Positions 1 to 12,119 are shown, numbered from the stretch's first letter. The stretch is DNA of 51,431 nt from Vicinamibacterales bacterium (GCA_029940535.1 JAPYUM010000025.1:1-51431); one strand, 5' to 3'. Numbers and translations: made by a program. The notes: generated by a model not told the origin, from the letters alone.

Positions 1-2
1 CG

Positions 3-2069
3 TCGGGTGGCGGCCGGGTGGCGGCCGAGCGGGCCGAATTCAACATCGACGACAACACCGGCACGTTTTTCGAGGCGCGGGGCTCGACCGCCCTGGTGGA
101 GGATGTCGTGCCGAGCATGTTCGGCACCTCGGAGCCGGAAATGGTGTTCTGGGGCGAGATCATGGAGAAGACCGGCCCCCGAACCTACAAACTCACACGA
201 GGCGGTTTCACGTCGTGCGTGCAACCAACGCCTCGCTGGGAGGTCAAGGCGAGCTCGGTCACGATCAACCTCGACCAGTACGCCGTGCTGCGGAACGCCG
301 TGCTGCAAGTCAAAGGCGTGCCGCTGTTCTACCTCCCGGCGCTGTATTACCCGATTCAGTCGGATGACCGCGCCACCGGCATCCTGATGCCAACCTACGG
401 GGCCTCGACAATCCGGGGCCAGTCGATCAGCAACGCGGTTTTCTGGGCCATCAACCGGAGCCACGACGCCACGATCTTTCATGACCTGTTCACCTCGACC
501 GGACAAGGGTTCGGCGGCGAGTATCGCTATGTGGGGGGCCCAGGCTCCCAGGGAAGGGCCGAGACCTACTTCCTGAACGAACGCGAAATCAGCGTCACCG
601 ATCAGTTCGGTCCCGGCACCGGGGAATCGACATTCCCGGAACGACGCAGCTACAACCTGCGCGGCAACATGCAGCACCGCATCTCCGATTCCATCAGGGC
701 CCGGGGACAGATCGACTACTTTTCCGACATCACGGTGCAGCAGACGTATCAGACCAACGTGTTCGAAGCCTCGAACAGTTCGCGAAGCTACGGCGGCAAC
801 GTCACCGGGTCGTGGGGCGCCTACACCCTCAGCGGCACTGGAGACGTGGCTGAGACGTTTTTCGGAGCGGAGGATGCCAGCCTGTACGGCTCCGGACCAC
901 GCATCTCGTTCAACCAATCCGAGCGCTCGCTGCTGGGCTCACCGGTATATTTCGGCTTCGAGACCGAGTACGCGAACCTGTTGCGCCGGTCGCGCTTTGG
1001 CGAGCAGGAAGTGAATTCGGGATTGAATCGAATCGACGTCAGTCCGCTGGTACGGGTGCCATTTACGAAGTGGCCGTTCCTGACGGTGAACTCGTCGGTG
1101 GCTTGGCGACAGACCTACTGGACCGAAAGTATCGACGAGTCCACCGGAAGTCAGATCGACAGTGGGATCGGGCGCTCGTTCATCGACATGCAGGCGCTGT
1201 TCACCGGCCCGGTGTTCGTCAAGGTCTGGGACACGCCCGGCAGTGGCTACTCAGAACGGATGAAGCACGTCATTGAACCACAGCTCAGTATCCAGCGAGT
1301 CACCGCGATCGACAATTTCGATCAGATCGTCCAGCTCGAGGGTACGGATTCGATCGTCGGCAACGTCACCCAGATCCGCTACGCACTCAACAACCGCCTC
1401 TATGCCAGACGGGCCGAAGGCGGCGGACCCTCGGTTGCGCAGGAAATTCTCACCGTGACCCTCGATCAGAGCTACTACACGGATGAGAATGCGGCGCAGT
1501 TTGACCGGCAATTTCGAACCAGTTTCCAGGGTCAGAGCTCGGCCCCGACCAAGTTTTCCCCGGTGGCCATTACGGCGCGGGCCAACCCGACCAACCTGCT
1601 ATCCGGCACGTTTCGGGCCGAGTACGACACGCAGTTCTGGGCGTTTCGCACCATAGGCGCCGATGCCAATATCGAAATCGGCGGATGGCTGCAGCAGACC
1701 ACGGGCTGGAGCCAGCGACGCTTTGTCGACGGGCTGTCGGGGTTCGACGTCCGCGACAACCTCGACCACTATCTCAACTCGTTCACGAACCTGAAGACGG
1801 CGGACGACCGGATAGGCGGGGTCTATCAGTTCAACTACGACATTCTTGGCGGGCGGTATCTCCAACAGCGAATCGTCTGGTATTACAACGCACAGTGCTG
1901 CGGCGTCGCGTTCGAATACCAATCGTACAACCTGGAGGGGCTCGGGGCTCGGGTGCGGGTGCCCCAGGACCGCCGCTTCAATCTCTCGTTCACGCTGGCT
2001 GGGCTCGGCACGTTCTCCAACATGCTCGGGGCGTTCGGCGTGGGAACCGGAGCGGGTGAGCTGCGATGA
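3..2069 (+). CDS. lptD: LPS-assembly protein LptD, 3' part (5' end outside window)
   Basis: The reading frame is open from the first bases of the window, so the start lies upstream; about 688 residues are present. Known role of the family: outer-membrane beta-barrel that, with LptE, inserts lipopolysaccharide into the outer leaflet. The visible part begins at the end of the periplasmic OstA-like domain (VTINLDQYAVLRNAVLQVKG) and enters the barrel, with the family-typical stretch of PVFYLPxxYYPI type (here VPLFYLPALYYPIQ) and GxLMPTYG. Long runs of alternating hydrophobic and polar residues rich in Tyr, Phe and Gly follow, as expected for barrel strands. The last four bases (ATGA) overlap the start of rmlA, so the two are probably translated from one message. 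An in-frame ATG or GTG near base 18 is not the true start. Confidence 0.9.
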   Translation, partial: SGGGRVAAERAEFNIDDNTGTFFEARGSTALVEDVVPSMFGTSEPEMVFWGEIMEKTGPRTYKLTRGGFTSCVQPTPRWEVKASSVTINLDQYAVLRNAVLQVKGVPLFYLPALYYPIQSDDRATGILMPTYGASTIRGQSISNAVFWAINRSHDATIFHDLFTSTGQGFGGEYRYVGGPGSQGRAETYFLNEREISVTDQFGPGTGESTFPERRSYNLRGNMQHRISDSIRARGQIDYFSDITVQQTYQTNVFEASNSSRSYGGNVTGSWGAYTLSGTGDVAETFFGAEDASLYGSGPRISFNQSERSLLGSPVYFGFETEYANLLRRSRFGEQEVNSGLNRIDVSPLVRVPFTKWPFLTVNSSVAWRQTYWTESIDESTGSQIDSGIGRSFIDMQALFTGPVFVKVWDTPGSGYSERMKHVIEPQLSIQRVTAIDNFDQIVQLEGTDSIVGNVTQIRYALNNRLYARRAEGGGPSVAQEILTVTLDQSYYTDENAAQFDRQFRTSFQGQSSAPTKFSPVAITARANPTNLLSGTFRAEYDTQFWAFRTIGADANIEIGGWLQQTTGWSQRRFVDGLSGFDVRDNLDHYLNSFTNLKTADDRIGGVYQFNYDILGGRYLQQRIVWYYNAQCCGVAFEYQSYNLEGLGARVRVPQDRRFNLSFTLAGLGTFSNMLGAFGVGTGAGELR

Positions 2070-3133
2070 AGGGTCTCGTCTTGAGCGGGGGCAAGGGGAG
2101 TCGGCTCCGTCCGCTCACCTACACCCGTGCGAAGCAGTTGGTACCGGTCGCCAACAAGCCGGTGTTGTTTTACGGCATCGAGGCGTTGGCCGCCGCGGAC
2201 GTCAGGGACATCGGCATCGTCGTCGGCGATACCCACGAAGAGATTCGCGCCGCGGTCGGTGATGGGTCGCGGTGGAACGTCACAGTGACGTATATCGAGC
2301 AGGACGCCCCTCGGGGGTTGGCGCACGCCGTGCTGATCAGCGAGTCGTTCATCGGTGACGAGCCGTTTGTCATGTATCTGGGCGACAACCTGCTGAACAA
2401 GGGAATCACACCGTTCGTCGAGGAATTCGTCCGGACCCGACCGGCGGCCCAGATCCTGCTCACGCGGGTGCCGGACCCCCAGATGTTCGGGGTCGCGGAG
2501 CTCGCCGACGGGAGCGTGATCCGACTCGTCGAGAAGCCGAAGGAGCCGAAGAGCGATCTGGCTCTGGTCGGCGTCTACATGTTCGGTCCCGAGATCTTCG
2601 AGTCGGCCAGGGCGATCCAGCCCAGTGGACGGAACGAACTCGAGATCACCGACGCGATTCAGAACTTGATCGACCGCGGCTGCGTTGTCAGACCGCATCT
2701 GGTCGAGGGCTGGTGGAAGGACACCGGCAAGCTCGATGACATGCTCGAAGCGAACCGGCTTATTCTTGACACGCTCGATCGGCGGGTCGACGGCTCCGTC
2801 GACGCCGACTCGCGGGTGGAAGGTAAGGTGGTGATTGAAACCGGCGCGGAGATCATCGACTCGGTCGTCCGGGGACCGGTCATCATTGGGGCGAACGCCA
2901 GAATCGAACGCGCGTATGTCGGTCCGTTCACGTCAATCATGAACAATGTCGTCGTGCGAGCCTCGGAGATTGAACACAGCATCGTGCTGGAAGACAGCGT
3001 CCTGAGCGACCTGTCGAACCGCGTGATCGACAGCCTCATTGGTCGCAACGTGCGGATCATGCGGGAACCGGTCAAGCCGTCCGCGTACCGCTTCATGCTT
3101 GGTGACAACTCCGAGGTCGGTATCCGATGGTAA
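2066..3133 (+). CDS. rmlA: Glucose-1-phosphate thymidylyltransferase (long RmlA form)
   Basis: Makes dTDP-glucose from glucose-1-phosphate and dTTP, the first step to dTDP-rhamnose and other deoxysugars. The N-terminal nucleotidyltransferase signature GGKGSRLRPLTYTRAKQLVP (residues 8-27) is intact, followed by a YLGDN metal and nucleotide-binding motif near residue 108, EKPKEPKS and a WWKDTGK motif. After residue 230 there is a left-handed beta-helix-like tail with I/V-rich hexapeptide repeats. The 355-residue length matches the long archaeal/actinobacterial (StrD-like) form rather than the roughly 290-residue enterobacterial RmlA. It overlaps lptD by 4 bp and rmlB by 7 bp, so it lies within an operon. 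No rmlC or rmlD is present in the window. Confidence 0.9.
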   Translation: MKGLVLSGGKGSRLRPLTYTRAKQLVPVANKPVLFYGIEALAAADVRDIGIVVGDTHEEIRAAVGDGSRWNVTVTYIEQDAPRGLAHAVLISESFIGDEPFVMYLGDNLLNKGITPFVEEFVRTRPAAQILLTRVPDPQMFGVAELADGSVIRLVEKPKEPKSDLALVGVYMFGPEIFESARAIQPSGRNELEITDAIQNLIDRGCVVRPHLVEGWWKDTGKLDDMLEANRLILDTLDRRVDGSVDADSRVEGKVVIETGAEIIDSVVRGPVIIGANARIERAYVGPFTSIMNNVVVRASEIEHSIVLEDSVLSDLSNRVIDSLIGRNVRIMREPVKPSAYRFMLGDNSEVGIRW

Positions 3134-4164
3134 AACCCACCGTGGAGGTACTCGTCACCGGTGGGGCCGGCTTCATCGGAAGCAACTTCGTACTGCAGGC
3201 GTTGGCCGCCCACCCCGAGTGGCGGGTCACGACCCTGGACAAACTGACCTACGCCGGTCGTCTGGAAAACCTCCGTGACGTCGTCGACAACCCGCGCCAT
3301 CGGTTCGTCCAGGGCGACGTGACCGACCCGGCGCTGGCCGGCCCATTGGTGCAGGAATCGGACATTGTCGTGCACTTCGCGGCCGAGACCCACGTCGACC
3401 GTTCGCTGCAGGATGCGGGCGCGTTCATCAACACCGACGTGTATGGCAGCTTCGTGCTGCTCGATGCCGCTCGCAAGGCGTCCAGACTCCGCCGATTCGT
3501 CCAGATCTCCACCGACGAGGTGTATGGCAGCGTCGAGAGCGGCTCCAGCACCGAGGTCGACGAAATCAAGCCACGCAATCCATACGCGGCGAGCAAGGCG
3601 GGCGCGGACCGGTTGGCCTACAGCTACTGGGCCACGCATGGCGTCCCGGTCATCATTACCCGGGCGTCGAACAACTATGGACCTCGACAGTTTCCTGAGA
3701 AGGTCATTCCGTTGTTCGTAACCAATGCCATCGACCATCTCCCGGTGCCGCTGTATGGTGACGGGCGGAACGTCCGGGACTGGCTTCACGTCGAAGACCA
3801 CTGTCGTGCGGTCGACCTGTTGATCGAAAAGGGCGGCAATGGCGAGGTCTACAACATCGGGGGCGGGAACGAGGTCGAGAACATCGACTTGACCCACCGG
3901 ATTCTGGCCGAGCTCGAGCGGCCGACCTCCCTCATCACACCGGTGGAGGACCGCCTGGGTCACGACCGCCGGTACTCGCTGAACACGAAGAAGCTACAGG
4001 CCCTGGGCTGGCGACCACGTCACGTCTTCGAGGAAGGACTGCGATCCACGGTGGCCTGGTACCAAGACAACGAGTGGTGGTGGCGCCCAATCAAGGAGGC
4101 CGACCCCGCCTACCGCGAGTACTACAAGAGTCAATACGGCGACCGGAAGACCCAGACGAGCTAG
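3127..4164 (+). CDS. rmlB: dTDP-glucose 4,6-dehydratase RmlB
   Basis: Extended short-chain dehydrogenase that converts dTDP-glucose to dTDP-4-keto-6-deoxyglucose. The NAD-binding TGGAGFIGSN loop is at residues 11-20. The catalytic STDEVYG motif (Asp130, Glu131) and the YAASK motif (Tyr153, Lys157) are both intact, as is the SNNYGPRQFPEKVIP substrate loop typical of RmlB. At 345 residues it has normal length. The ATG at 3127 overlaps the end of rmlA by 7 bp, which indicates translational coupling. It works directly on the product of RmlA. Where the later steps (RmlC, RmlD) are encoded is not visible; the next gene is a reductase of a related but different type. Confidence 0.92.
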   Translation: MVKPTVEVLVTGGAGFIGSNFVLQALAAHPEWRVTTLDKLTYAGRLENLRDVVDNPRHRFVQGDVTDPALAGPLVQESDIVVHFAAETHVDRSLQDAGAFINTDVYGSFVLLDAARKASRLRRFVQISTDEVYGSVESGSSTEVDEIKPRNPYAASKAGADRLAYSYWATHGVPVIITRASNNYGPRQFPEKVIPLFVTNAIDHLPVPLYGDGRNVRDWLHVEDHCRAVDLLIEKGGNGEVYNIGGGNEVENIDLTHRILAELERPTSLITPVEDRLGHDRRYSLNTKKLQALGWRPRHVFEEGLRSTVAWYQDNEWWWRPIKEADPAYREYYKSQYGDRKTQTS

Positions 4165-4253
4165 CTGCTACGATGCCCCTGCCGAGTTACGTCGCGAATC
4201 ACCGGTATGGGACTGCACGAGAGTGCAGAGAAACGCCAGGGCGCAAAACAATA

Positions 4254-4333
4254 CGCGCCCCGCTGCCACGGAGTGGAGCTGTCGGGGCCCCCGCGCAGTG
4301 GCCGCGTGGGGTTCGGGGCGCAGCCCCGTCTGA
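4254..4333 (+). repeat. Repeat family 1, copy 1 (GC-rich, palindromic)
   Basis: A degenerate copy of a dispersed repeat, also present at 16527-16620, 46599-46686, 47464-47557 and 50499-50523. All full copies end in GGTTCGGGGCGCAGCCCCGT followed by CTGA, whose GGGGC/GCCCC arms can form a hairpin. Here the 5' palindrome found in other copies is mostly lost. The repeat fills much of the 175-bp gap between rmlB and the next gene and stops 6 bp before that gene's TTG start codon. Confidence 0.75.
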
Positions 4334-4339
4334 ATAAAA

Positions 4340-5338
4340 TTGTCAGAGACGATCCTTGTCACTGGGGCCGCCGGCTTCGTCGGTAGCCATCTACTCACAC
4401 TGCTGGACCGCACTCGGGGCTCGTCGACGCTCATCGCGTGGCGGCGGCCCGCCCATGCCGGCGACTCACCGAGTTCCCCGCCCCGCTTGGCCCCTGGGGA
4501 CAACCGGGTCCACTGGAGCGAGGTGGATCTGCTGGATGCGGCGGCGGTCGCCCGGGTGATCACCCGCACCCAGCCCACCCAGGTGTATCACTGTGCCGGC
4601 GCGGCCAGCGTCGGCGATTCCTGGCCCAACAGCTACGCGACACTACGCACGAACGTGTTGGGCACGCAGCATCTGCTGGCGGCGCTCAGTGACCACGCGC
4701 CTGAGGCCCGCACGCTCATACCGGGATCGGCGCTTGTGTACAAACCCTCGGGCACGGCGCTCGATGAAGCTGACCCACTTGGCCCGGTGAGTCCCTACGG
4801 TCTCAGCAAGCTGGCCCAGGAGCTCGTCGGGCTCGCCGCCGCCCAGCAGGATGGAATGACGGTACTGGTCAGCCGCTCGTTCACGCATGTTGGCCCGGGC
4901 CAGGCGCTCTCTTTCGCGGCGTCGAGTTTTGCCCACCAGATCGCCCGAATCGAGGCAGGACAGATCCCTCCAATTTTGTCGGTCGGCAACCTCGACTCCA
5001 GACGGGATCTGACCGACGTGCGGGACACGGTGCACGCCTACCAGCGCTTGATGGCCGGCGGCGCCTCCGCGACGCCCTACAACGTCTGCACCGGCACCGC
5101 GTACCGGACCGGAGAGGTACTGGACGAGCTGCTCTCGTGCGCGTCGGTGGCCGTGACGGTTCGACAGGACTCCAGCCGGATGCGGCCGAGCGACTGTCCG
5201 CTGCTGCTCGGCAACCCCACCCGAATCAAGCGGGACGTCGGCTGGCAGCCGAACATTCCGCTCTCAGACACGCTCTCGAATCTGCTCGACTACTGGCGCG
5301 CGTCCATCAAAGGCGAAGATTATGGTCACCGGTCATGA
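4340..5338 (+). CDS. Extended SDR reductase, GDP-4-keto-6-deoxymannose reductase (Rmd)-like
   Basis: NAD(P)-dependent epimerase/dehydratase family protein of 332 residues. Visible: the TGAAGFVGS nucleotide-binding loop at residues 8-16, Ser130 in PGSALVY, and the catalytic YGLSK (Tyr153, Lys157). The later stretch SRSFTHVGPGQ, then VGNLDSRRDLTDVRD and YNVCTGTAY resembles Rmd proteins, which reduce GDP-4-keto-6-deoxymannose to GDP-rhamnose. A dTDP-4-keto sugar reductase role next to rmlAB cannot be excluded. The start is a TTG at 4340 (reading SETILVTG) with no clear Shine-Dalgarno; an intergenic repeat ends 6 bp upstream. No better ATG exists before the nucleotide-binding loop. Confidence 0.78.
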   Translation: MSETILVTGAAGFVGSHLLTLLDRTRGSSTLIAWRRPAHAGDSPSSPPRLAPGDNRVHWSEVDLLDAAAVARVITRTQPTQVYHCAGAASVGDSWPNSYATLRTNVLGTQHLLAALSDHAPEARTLIPGSALVYKPSGTALDEADPLGPVSPYGLSKLAQELVGLAAAQQDGMTVLVSRSFTHVGPGQALSFAASSFAHQIARIEAGQIPPILSVGNLDSRRDLTDVRDTVHAYQRLMAGGASATPYNVCTGTAYRTGEVLDELLSCASVAVTVRQDSSRMRPSDCPLLLGNPTRIKRDVGWQPNIPLSDTLSNLLDYWRASIKGEDYGHRS

Positions 5339-5374
5339 CTTGCGTGGGTGTGATCGGGCCAGCATAATGGCCAT

Positions 5375-7802
<2,428 letters not shown>

Positions 7803-7804
7803 TC

Positions 7805-9091
7805 ATGCCCCCGATCACCGATAGTCCGGTGAGCATCCGCCAGCGGACCCTCAGCGAATCAGACGCCGCCATCGCCGGCGTGCTCCGTGACGAGACGACC
7901 CGACAGAACTCCGGCCTCGAGTTGATCGCCTCGGAGAACTTCGTGAGTCAGGCCGTCCTGGAAGCCGCCGGCTCGGTGCTGACCAACAAGTACGCGGAGG
8001 GGTATCCAGGACGGCGGTACTACGGTGGCTGTGAGTTCGTCGACATCGCCGAGTCACTAGCGATTCAACGAGCCCTCGCCCTGTTCGGCGCCGACCATGC
8101 GAACGTGCAGCCGCATTCCGGCGCACAAGCGAACATGGCCGCCTACTTCGCGCTCATTGGCGCCGGCGACACGGTACTCGGGATGGACCTCGCGCACGGT
8201 GGTCACCTCACGCACGGCCACCCGCTCAATTTCTCAGGCCAGCTCTACACCATCGTGCCGTATGGCGTGCGCCGCGATGACCAGCGCATCGACTACGACG
8301 AACTGGAACGACTGGCGAGGGAACACTCGCCGAAGATGATCATGGTCGGTGCCAGCGCCTATCCACGAATCATCGACTTCGCCCGCATCCGCCGTGTGGC
8401 GGACGAAGTGGGCGCCGTGATGGTGACAGACATGGCGCACATCGCCGGTCTCGTGGCAACCGGGGTCCATCCGAGTCCGGTCCCGCACTCCGATATCGTG
8501 ACGACCACGACGCACAAGACCTTGCGCGGCCCACGCGGAGGTCTCGTGCTCTGCCGCGAGGCGCACGCCAAGGCGGTCAATCGAGCGTTGTTTCCCGGAG
8601 TCCAGGGGGGGCCACTCATGCACGTGATCGCGGCCAAAGCGGTCTGTTTCAAAGAGGCGGCGGAACCGGCGTTTGGCGACTATCAGCGGCAGACGGTGGC
8701 AAACGCCGCGCGGCTCGGGACGGCGCTCGCCGACGCCGGCTTCCGACTGGTCAGTGGCGGCACGGACAATCACCTGCTGCTCGTCGATGTGTTCTCGAAA
8801 GGCATCACGGGCAAGGTGGCGGAGGCGGCACTCGGTACGGCCGGTATCACCGTCAACAAGAACGCCATCCCATTCGACGAGAACCCGCCGATGGTGGCCA
8901 GTGGGATCCGGATCGGCACCCCGGCCATCACGACGCGCGGGATGGCGGAACCGGAGATGGACCTGATCGCCGACTTCATCGCCCGGGTCCTGGCCGACCC
9001 GGAAGACGACGCCGTGAGAACCATGGTCCGGTCCGAAGTCCAGGCCATGTGCGACCGGTTTCCACTGTATCCAGACGTCGCCGGGCACTAG
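7805..9091 (+). CDS. glyA: Serine hydroxymethyltransferase
   Basis: PLP enzyme that interconverts serine and glycine while charging tetrahydrofolate with one-carbon units. The N-terminal stretch [11 protein letters not shown] followed by [15 protein letters not shown] is diagnostic. The PLP-binding lysine lies in [14 protein letters not shown] (Lys238), and the C-terminal [13 protein letters not shown] is present. At 428 residues it has normal length. The ATG at 7805 is preceded by GAAAGGA at 7794-7800 with good spacing. A TTG 15 bp upstream is in frame but lies in the Shine-Dalgarno region and was rejected. The gene is divergent from thiC, with 140 bp between them, and ends 44 bp before the helicase start. 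Confidence 0.95.
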   Translation: MPPITDSPVSIRQRTLSESDAAIAGVLRDETTRQNSGLELIASENFVSQAVLEAAGSVLTNKYAEGYPGRRYYGGCEFVDIAESLAIQRALALFGADHANVQPHSGAQANMAAYFALIGAGDTVLGMDLAHGGHLTHGHPLNFSGQLYTIVPYGVRRDDQRIDYDELERLAREHSPKMIMVGASAYPRIIDFARIRRVADEVGAVMVTDMAHIAGLVATGVHPSPVPHSDIVTTTTHKTLRGPRGGLVLCREAHAKAVNRALFPGVQGGPLMHVIAAKAVCFKEAAEPAFGDYQRQTVANAARLGTALADAGFRLVSGGTDNHLLLVDVFSKGITGKVAEAALGTAGITVNKNAIPFDENPPMVASGIRIGTPAITTRGMAEPEMDLIADFIARVLADPEDDAVRTMVRSEVQAMCDRFPLYPDVAGH

Positions 9092-9135
9092 CAGCCTCTC
9101 CACCGACCACACCGGCGGCCGAACTTCACACCGAC

Positions 9136-11121
9136 ATGGACAGCGCGGAGCACAACGACGAGTCCAGAGAAGCGGCCGTGTCACTCGCGGAGCGGGTCGA
9201 CGCGGCGTTCGCGGCCGACGGCGCACTAGCTGATGCGCTGCCGGCGTTCGAAACGCGCGACTCTCAACGCGAGATGGCGGTCGGCGTGGCCGAGGTGTTC
9301 GAAAGCGGGGGCGTCCTGCTGGCCGAGGCCGGAACCGGAATCGGCAAGACGCTGGCCTATCTGGTGCCGGCCATCCTCAGCGGGCACCGGGTCCTTCTCT
9401 CCACCGGGACCAAACAGCTCCAGGATCAGATCTTCTACAAGGATCTGCCGGCCCTCCGTGGGGCACTGGAGGTGGACTTCACCGCCACCTACATGAAGGG
9501 ACGTGGCAACTACCTGTGCCTCCATCGGTTCGACGCCTATCGCGCCGGTGACGAGCTGCGCACCGCGACGGACGAAGGGTATGTCGAGGACATCGCCGAA
9601 TGGGCGCGGCAGACCGACACGGGCGACCGCACGGAGGTCGAAGACCTCCCGGACGACCTCCCGTTCTGGAGTGAGATCTCAGCCACGTCCGAAAACTGTG
9701 TCGGGACGGATTGCCCGCAGTACGACGAGTGCTTCGTGACGCGCATGCGCCGAACCGCGGCAGAGTCCGACCTGGTGATCGTGAACCACCACCTGCTGTG
9801 CGCCGACGCTGCGGTGCGACAGTCCGCCTACGGCGAGGTCATTCCAGCCTGCCACTACGCGGTCATCGATGAAGCACATCAGCTGGAGGACGTCGCGACG
9901 CAGTATTTCGGCGTGTCGGTCAGCACCTACCGGCTCGAACGGCTGGTCGGAGACGCCAGGCGGTATCTCGACCGAGACGTGTCGGACACCCCCGATGTCG
10001 CGGACCATGCCCGGGCCGGACTCGACCGGATCGAACGACTCAGCGGACAGTTTTTCGCCGCCGTCCTGACCCATCTCCCCTCGGCCGAGCGCACGCGCCT
10101 CGACGCCGACGTGCTGGCTCCGGTGATGGAGTCGGGCCGAGGCCTGGCCAGCGCCGTTCGAGCCCTCGATGACACGCTCGGTCCGCTCGCGGACCTCTCG
10201 GAAGACCTCCGCTCTCTGAGACGGCGCGTGCGAGAACTGAGCGACCAGATTGACTTCGTGCTCGATACGTCCGACATCGGTTTTGTGTATTTCCTCGAGC
10301 GGCGAGGACGCGGCCTGTTCCTGCGGGCGTCGCCGGTCGACGTCTCGTCAATCGTTCGGGAGCTGCTGCTCGATCGGATGCAGGCGACCGTCCTGACCTC
10401 GGCCACGCTCGCGGTGGACGGGTCGTTTGAGTATCAGCGGTCGCGGCTCGGCGTACTCGACGCGGCCGAGCTCCAGCTCGCCTCGGAGTTCGACTACGCG
10501 AATCAGACCGTTCTGTATCTGCCCGTAGGGATGCCGGAGCCGCGCGCCGCCGACTTCACTCGGGCCGCCGCCGAGCGCATCACCGCCCTCCTGGAAGCCA
10601 CCCGTGGCCGCGCCTTCGTCCTGTTCACGAGTTACGCCAATCTGCACGACGTCCACCGGCTGATCGCGACGAACAGCCCGTTCCCCTTGCTGGTGCAAGG
10701 CACGGCCCCGCGGTCGGTGCTCTTGCGGAATTTCCGCGCGACCCCGCACGCGGTACTCCTGGCCACATCGAGCTTTTGGCAGGGCGTCGACGTGGCCGGC
10801 GACACGCTGAGCTGCGTGATCATCGACAAGCTGCCGTTCACACCGCCCAGCGACCCGATCACCGCGGCCCGCATGGACGCCATTGCTCGGGACGGCGGCA
10901 GCCCCTTCTCCGACTACCAGGTGCCGTTGGCCATCCTCACTCTGCTTCAAGGCATTGGTCGCCTGATTCGGCACCGGCAAGACCGTGGTGTCTTGTCGAT
11001 CCTCGATTCTCGGATGCTCACCAAAGGCTACGGCCGGCGCTTTCTGGCATCGCTCCCACCGTCCCCAATCGTCCGCGAGATTGACGATGTGGAGCAATTT
11101 CTAACCAGAAAAGGCATGTAG
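9136..11121 (+). CDS. DinG/YoaA-type (XPD-like) Fe-S DNA helicase
   Basis: Superfamily 2 helicase of 661 residues, probably acting 5' to 3' in DNA repair. Visible motifs: the Q-motif-like TRDSQREM near residue 41, Walker A AEAGTGIGKT (63-72), motif Ia STGTKQLQDQ, four cysteines at about 128, 188, 193 and 199 that match the Fe-S cluster domain of XPD/DinG, and the DEAH box at 245-248. Late motifs are ATSSFWQGVDVAGD and LLQGIGRLIRHRQDRG. There is no N-terminal exonuclease domain, so it is closer to YoaA than to Gram-positive DinG. The ATG at 9136 was chosen. An earlier ATG at 9049 lies inside glyA and adds unconserved sequence. Confidence 0.88.
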   Translation: MDSAEHNDESREAAVSLAERVDAAFAADGALADALPAFETRDSQREMAVGVAEVFESGGVLLAEAGTGIGKTLAYLVPAILSGHRVLLSTGTKQLQDQIFYKDLPALRGALEVDFTATYMKGRGNYLCLHRFDAYRAGDELRTATDEGYVEDIAEWARQTDTGDRTEVEDLPDDLPFWSEISATSENCVGTDCPQYDECFVTRMRRTAAESDLVIVNHHLLCADAAVRQSAYGEVIPACHYAVIDEAHQLEDVATQYFGVSVSTYRLERLVGDARRYLDRDVSDTPDVADHARAGLDRIERLSGQFFAAVLTHLPSAERTRLDADVLAPVMESGRGLASAVRALDDTLGPLADLSEDLRSLRRRVRELSDQIDFVLDTSDIGFVYFLERRGRGLFLRASPVDVSSIVRELLLDRMQATVLTSATLAVDGSFEYQRSRLGVLDAAELQLASEFDYANQTVLYLPVGMPEPRAADFTRAAAERITALLEATRGRAFVLFTSYANLHDVHRLIATNSPFPLLVQGTAPRSVLLRNFRATPHAVLLATSSFWQGVDVAGDTLSCVIIDKLPFTPPSDPITAARMDAIARDGGSPFSDYQVPLAILTLLQGIGRLIRHRQDRGVLSILDSRMLTKGYGRRFLASLPPSPIVREIDDVEQFLTRKGM

Positions 11122-11130
11122 ACTGGCACT

Positions 11131-12102
11131 GTGCGACACGGTATCACCACGCCATGGGGTCTCCTGGGCGTGTGCGCGCTCATGGCCCTCTCGGCTCTGA
11201 GTGCCCACGCACAGGATAGCGGCACGGTCCGAGGCATCGTGACCACAGCCGCCGGTGAGCCGGTGCCCGAGGTCGCCGTGACCGTCGTCGAACTCGGTCT
11301 CACCACCCCTCGCCACGACGCGACGACGGACGAGTACGGCCGCTTCGAACGGACCGGGCTGCCGCCAGGTCACTACCGCGTGAGCGCTAGCACGGACGAC
11401 CTCGGTAGTCAGATTTTTCGGGTGCTGGTGCAGGCAGGGGGCGCCGCCGACGTCCACTTCGTTCTGGAAGCGGGACGCGCCGCTGCTCCCTGGTTGCGCG
11501 CGCCACGAGACGACCGCGCGGCGGCGGCCGCCGCGTTCGAGTCCGGAGTCCAGGCGAACCGCTCGGGCGACATCGAGCAAGCGATTGCCTATTTCGAATC
11601 AGCGCTCCAAGTGATGCCCTCCTGCGTTGATTGTCATTTCAACATCGGGGTGGCCCACAGCCGGCAGGGTCGATTTGCAGACGCGGTGGCCGCGTTTCGG
11701 AGCGCACTCGACATCCGAGACGACTACGCCGCCGCCTACTATGGGCTGGCGGACGTGTTTTACAAGCAGAATCTCCCGGACGACGCAGCCGCCGCGCGGG
11801 TTGAGGCCAACCGAATCACGGTCCGCTCGCTCGAGGCGACCCGGGCACGGGCGCAAGACGCCTTGGCCCGGGGCGAAGCGTTCCTGAATTCCGGCAATGT
11901 GGATGACGCGATGAGACAGTTCGACGCCGCGTTGGCAGCGGACGGCACGCTCGTCGACGCCCACTACTGGATCGGCCGGGCCCGGGATGTCGCCGGCGAT
12001 GGCGCGGCCGCCACGCGGTCGTTGACCCGCTATCTGGGAGCGGCGCCAAACGGCGAGTTCGTGGAAGACGCCCGCCGCCGCCTCGAAACCCTGCGACGGT
12101 GA
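11131..12102 (+). CDS. Secreted TPR protein with carboxypeptidase-regulatory-like domain
   Basis: 323 residues from a GTG start at 11131, only 9 bp after the helicase stop. Residues 1-28 are a signal peptide ending SALSAHAQ. Residues about 31-115 look like a carboxypeptidase-regulatory-like beta-sandwich (VRGIVTTAAGEPVPEVAVTV, then TTDEYGRFERTGLPPGHYRV). From about residue 130 there are tetratricopeptide repeats, for example FESGVQANRSGDIEQAIAYF, CHFNIGVAHSRQGRFADAV, and two further pairs to the C-terminus. Such proteins are usually periplasmic scaffolds. There is no lipobox. The stop overlaps an alternative GTG start of yggS, so the genes are probably cotranscribed. Specific function is not known. 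Confidence 0.8.
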   Translation: MRHGITTPWGLLGVCALMALSALSAHAQDSGTVRGIVTTAAGEPVPEVAVTVVELGLTTPRHDATTDEYGRFERTGLPPGHYRVSASTDDLGSQIFRVLVQAGGAADVHFVLEAGRAAAPWLRAPRDDRAAAAAAFESGVQANRSGDIEQAIAYFESALQVMPSCVDCHFNIGVAHSRQGRFADAVAAFRSALDIRDDYAAAYYGLADVFYKQNLPDDAAAARVEANRITVRSLEATRARAQDALARGEAFLNSGNVDDAMRQFDAALAADGTLVDAHYWIGRARDVAGDGAAATRSLTRYLGAAPNGEFVEDARRRLETLRR

Positions 12103-12119
12103 TCCGCCGCGCCACCGCC

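Noticed and set aside
2659-3963. Long open frame antisense to rmlA/rmlB
   Set aside because: Composition is that of a GC-rich antisense shadow; rmlA and rmlB on the plus strand carry all conserved motifs.
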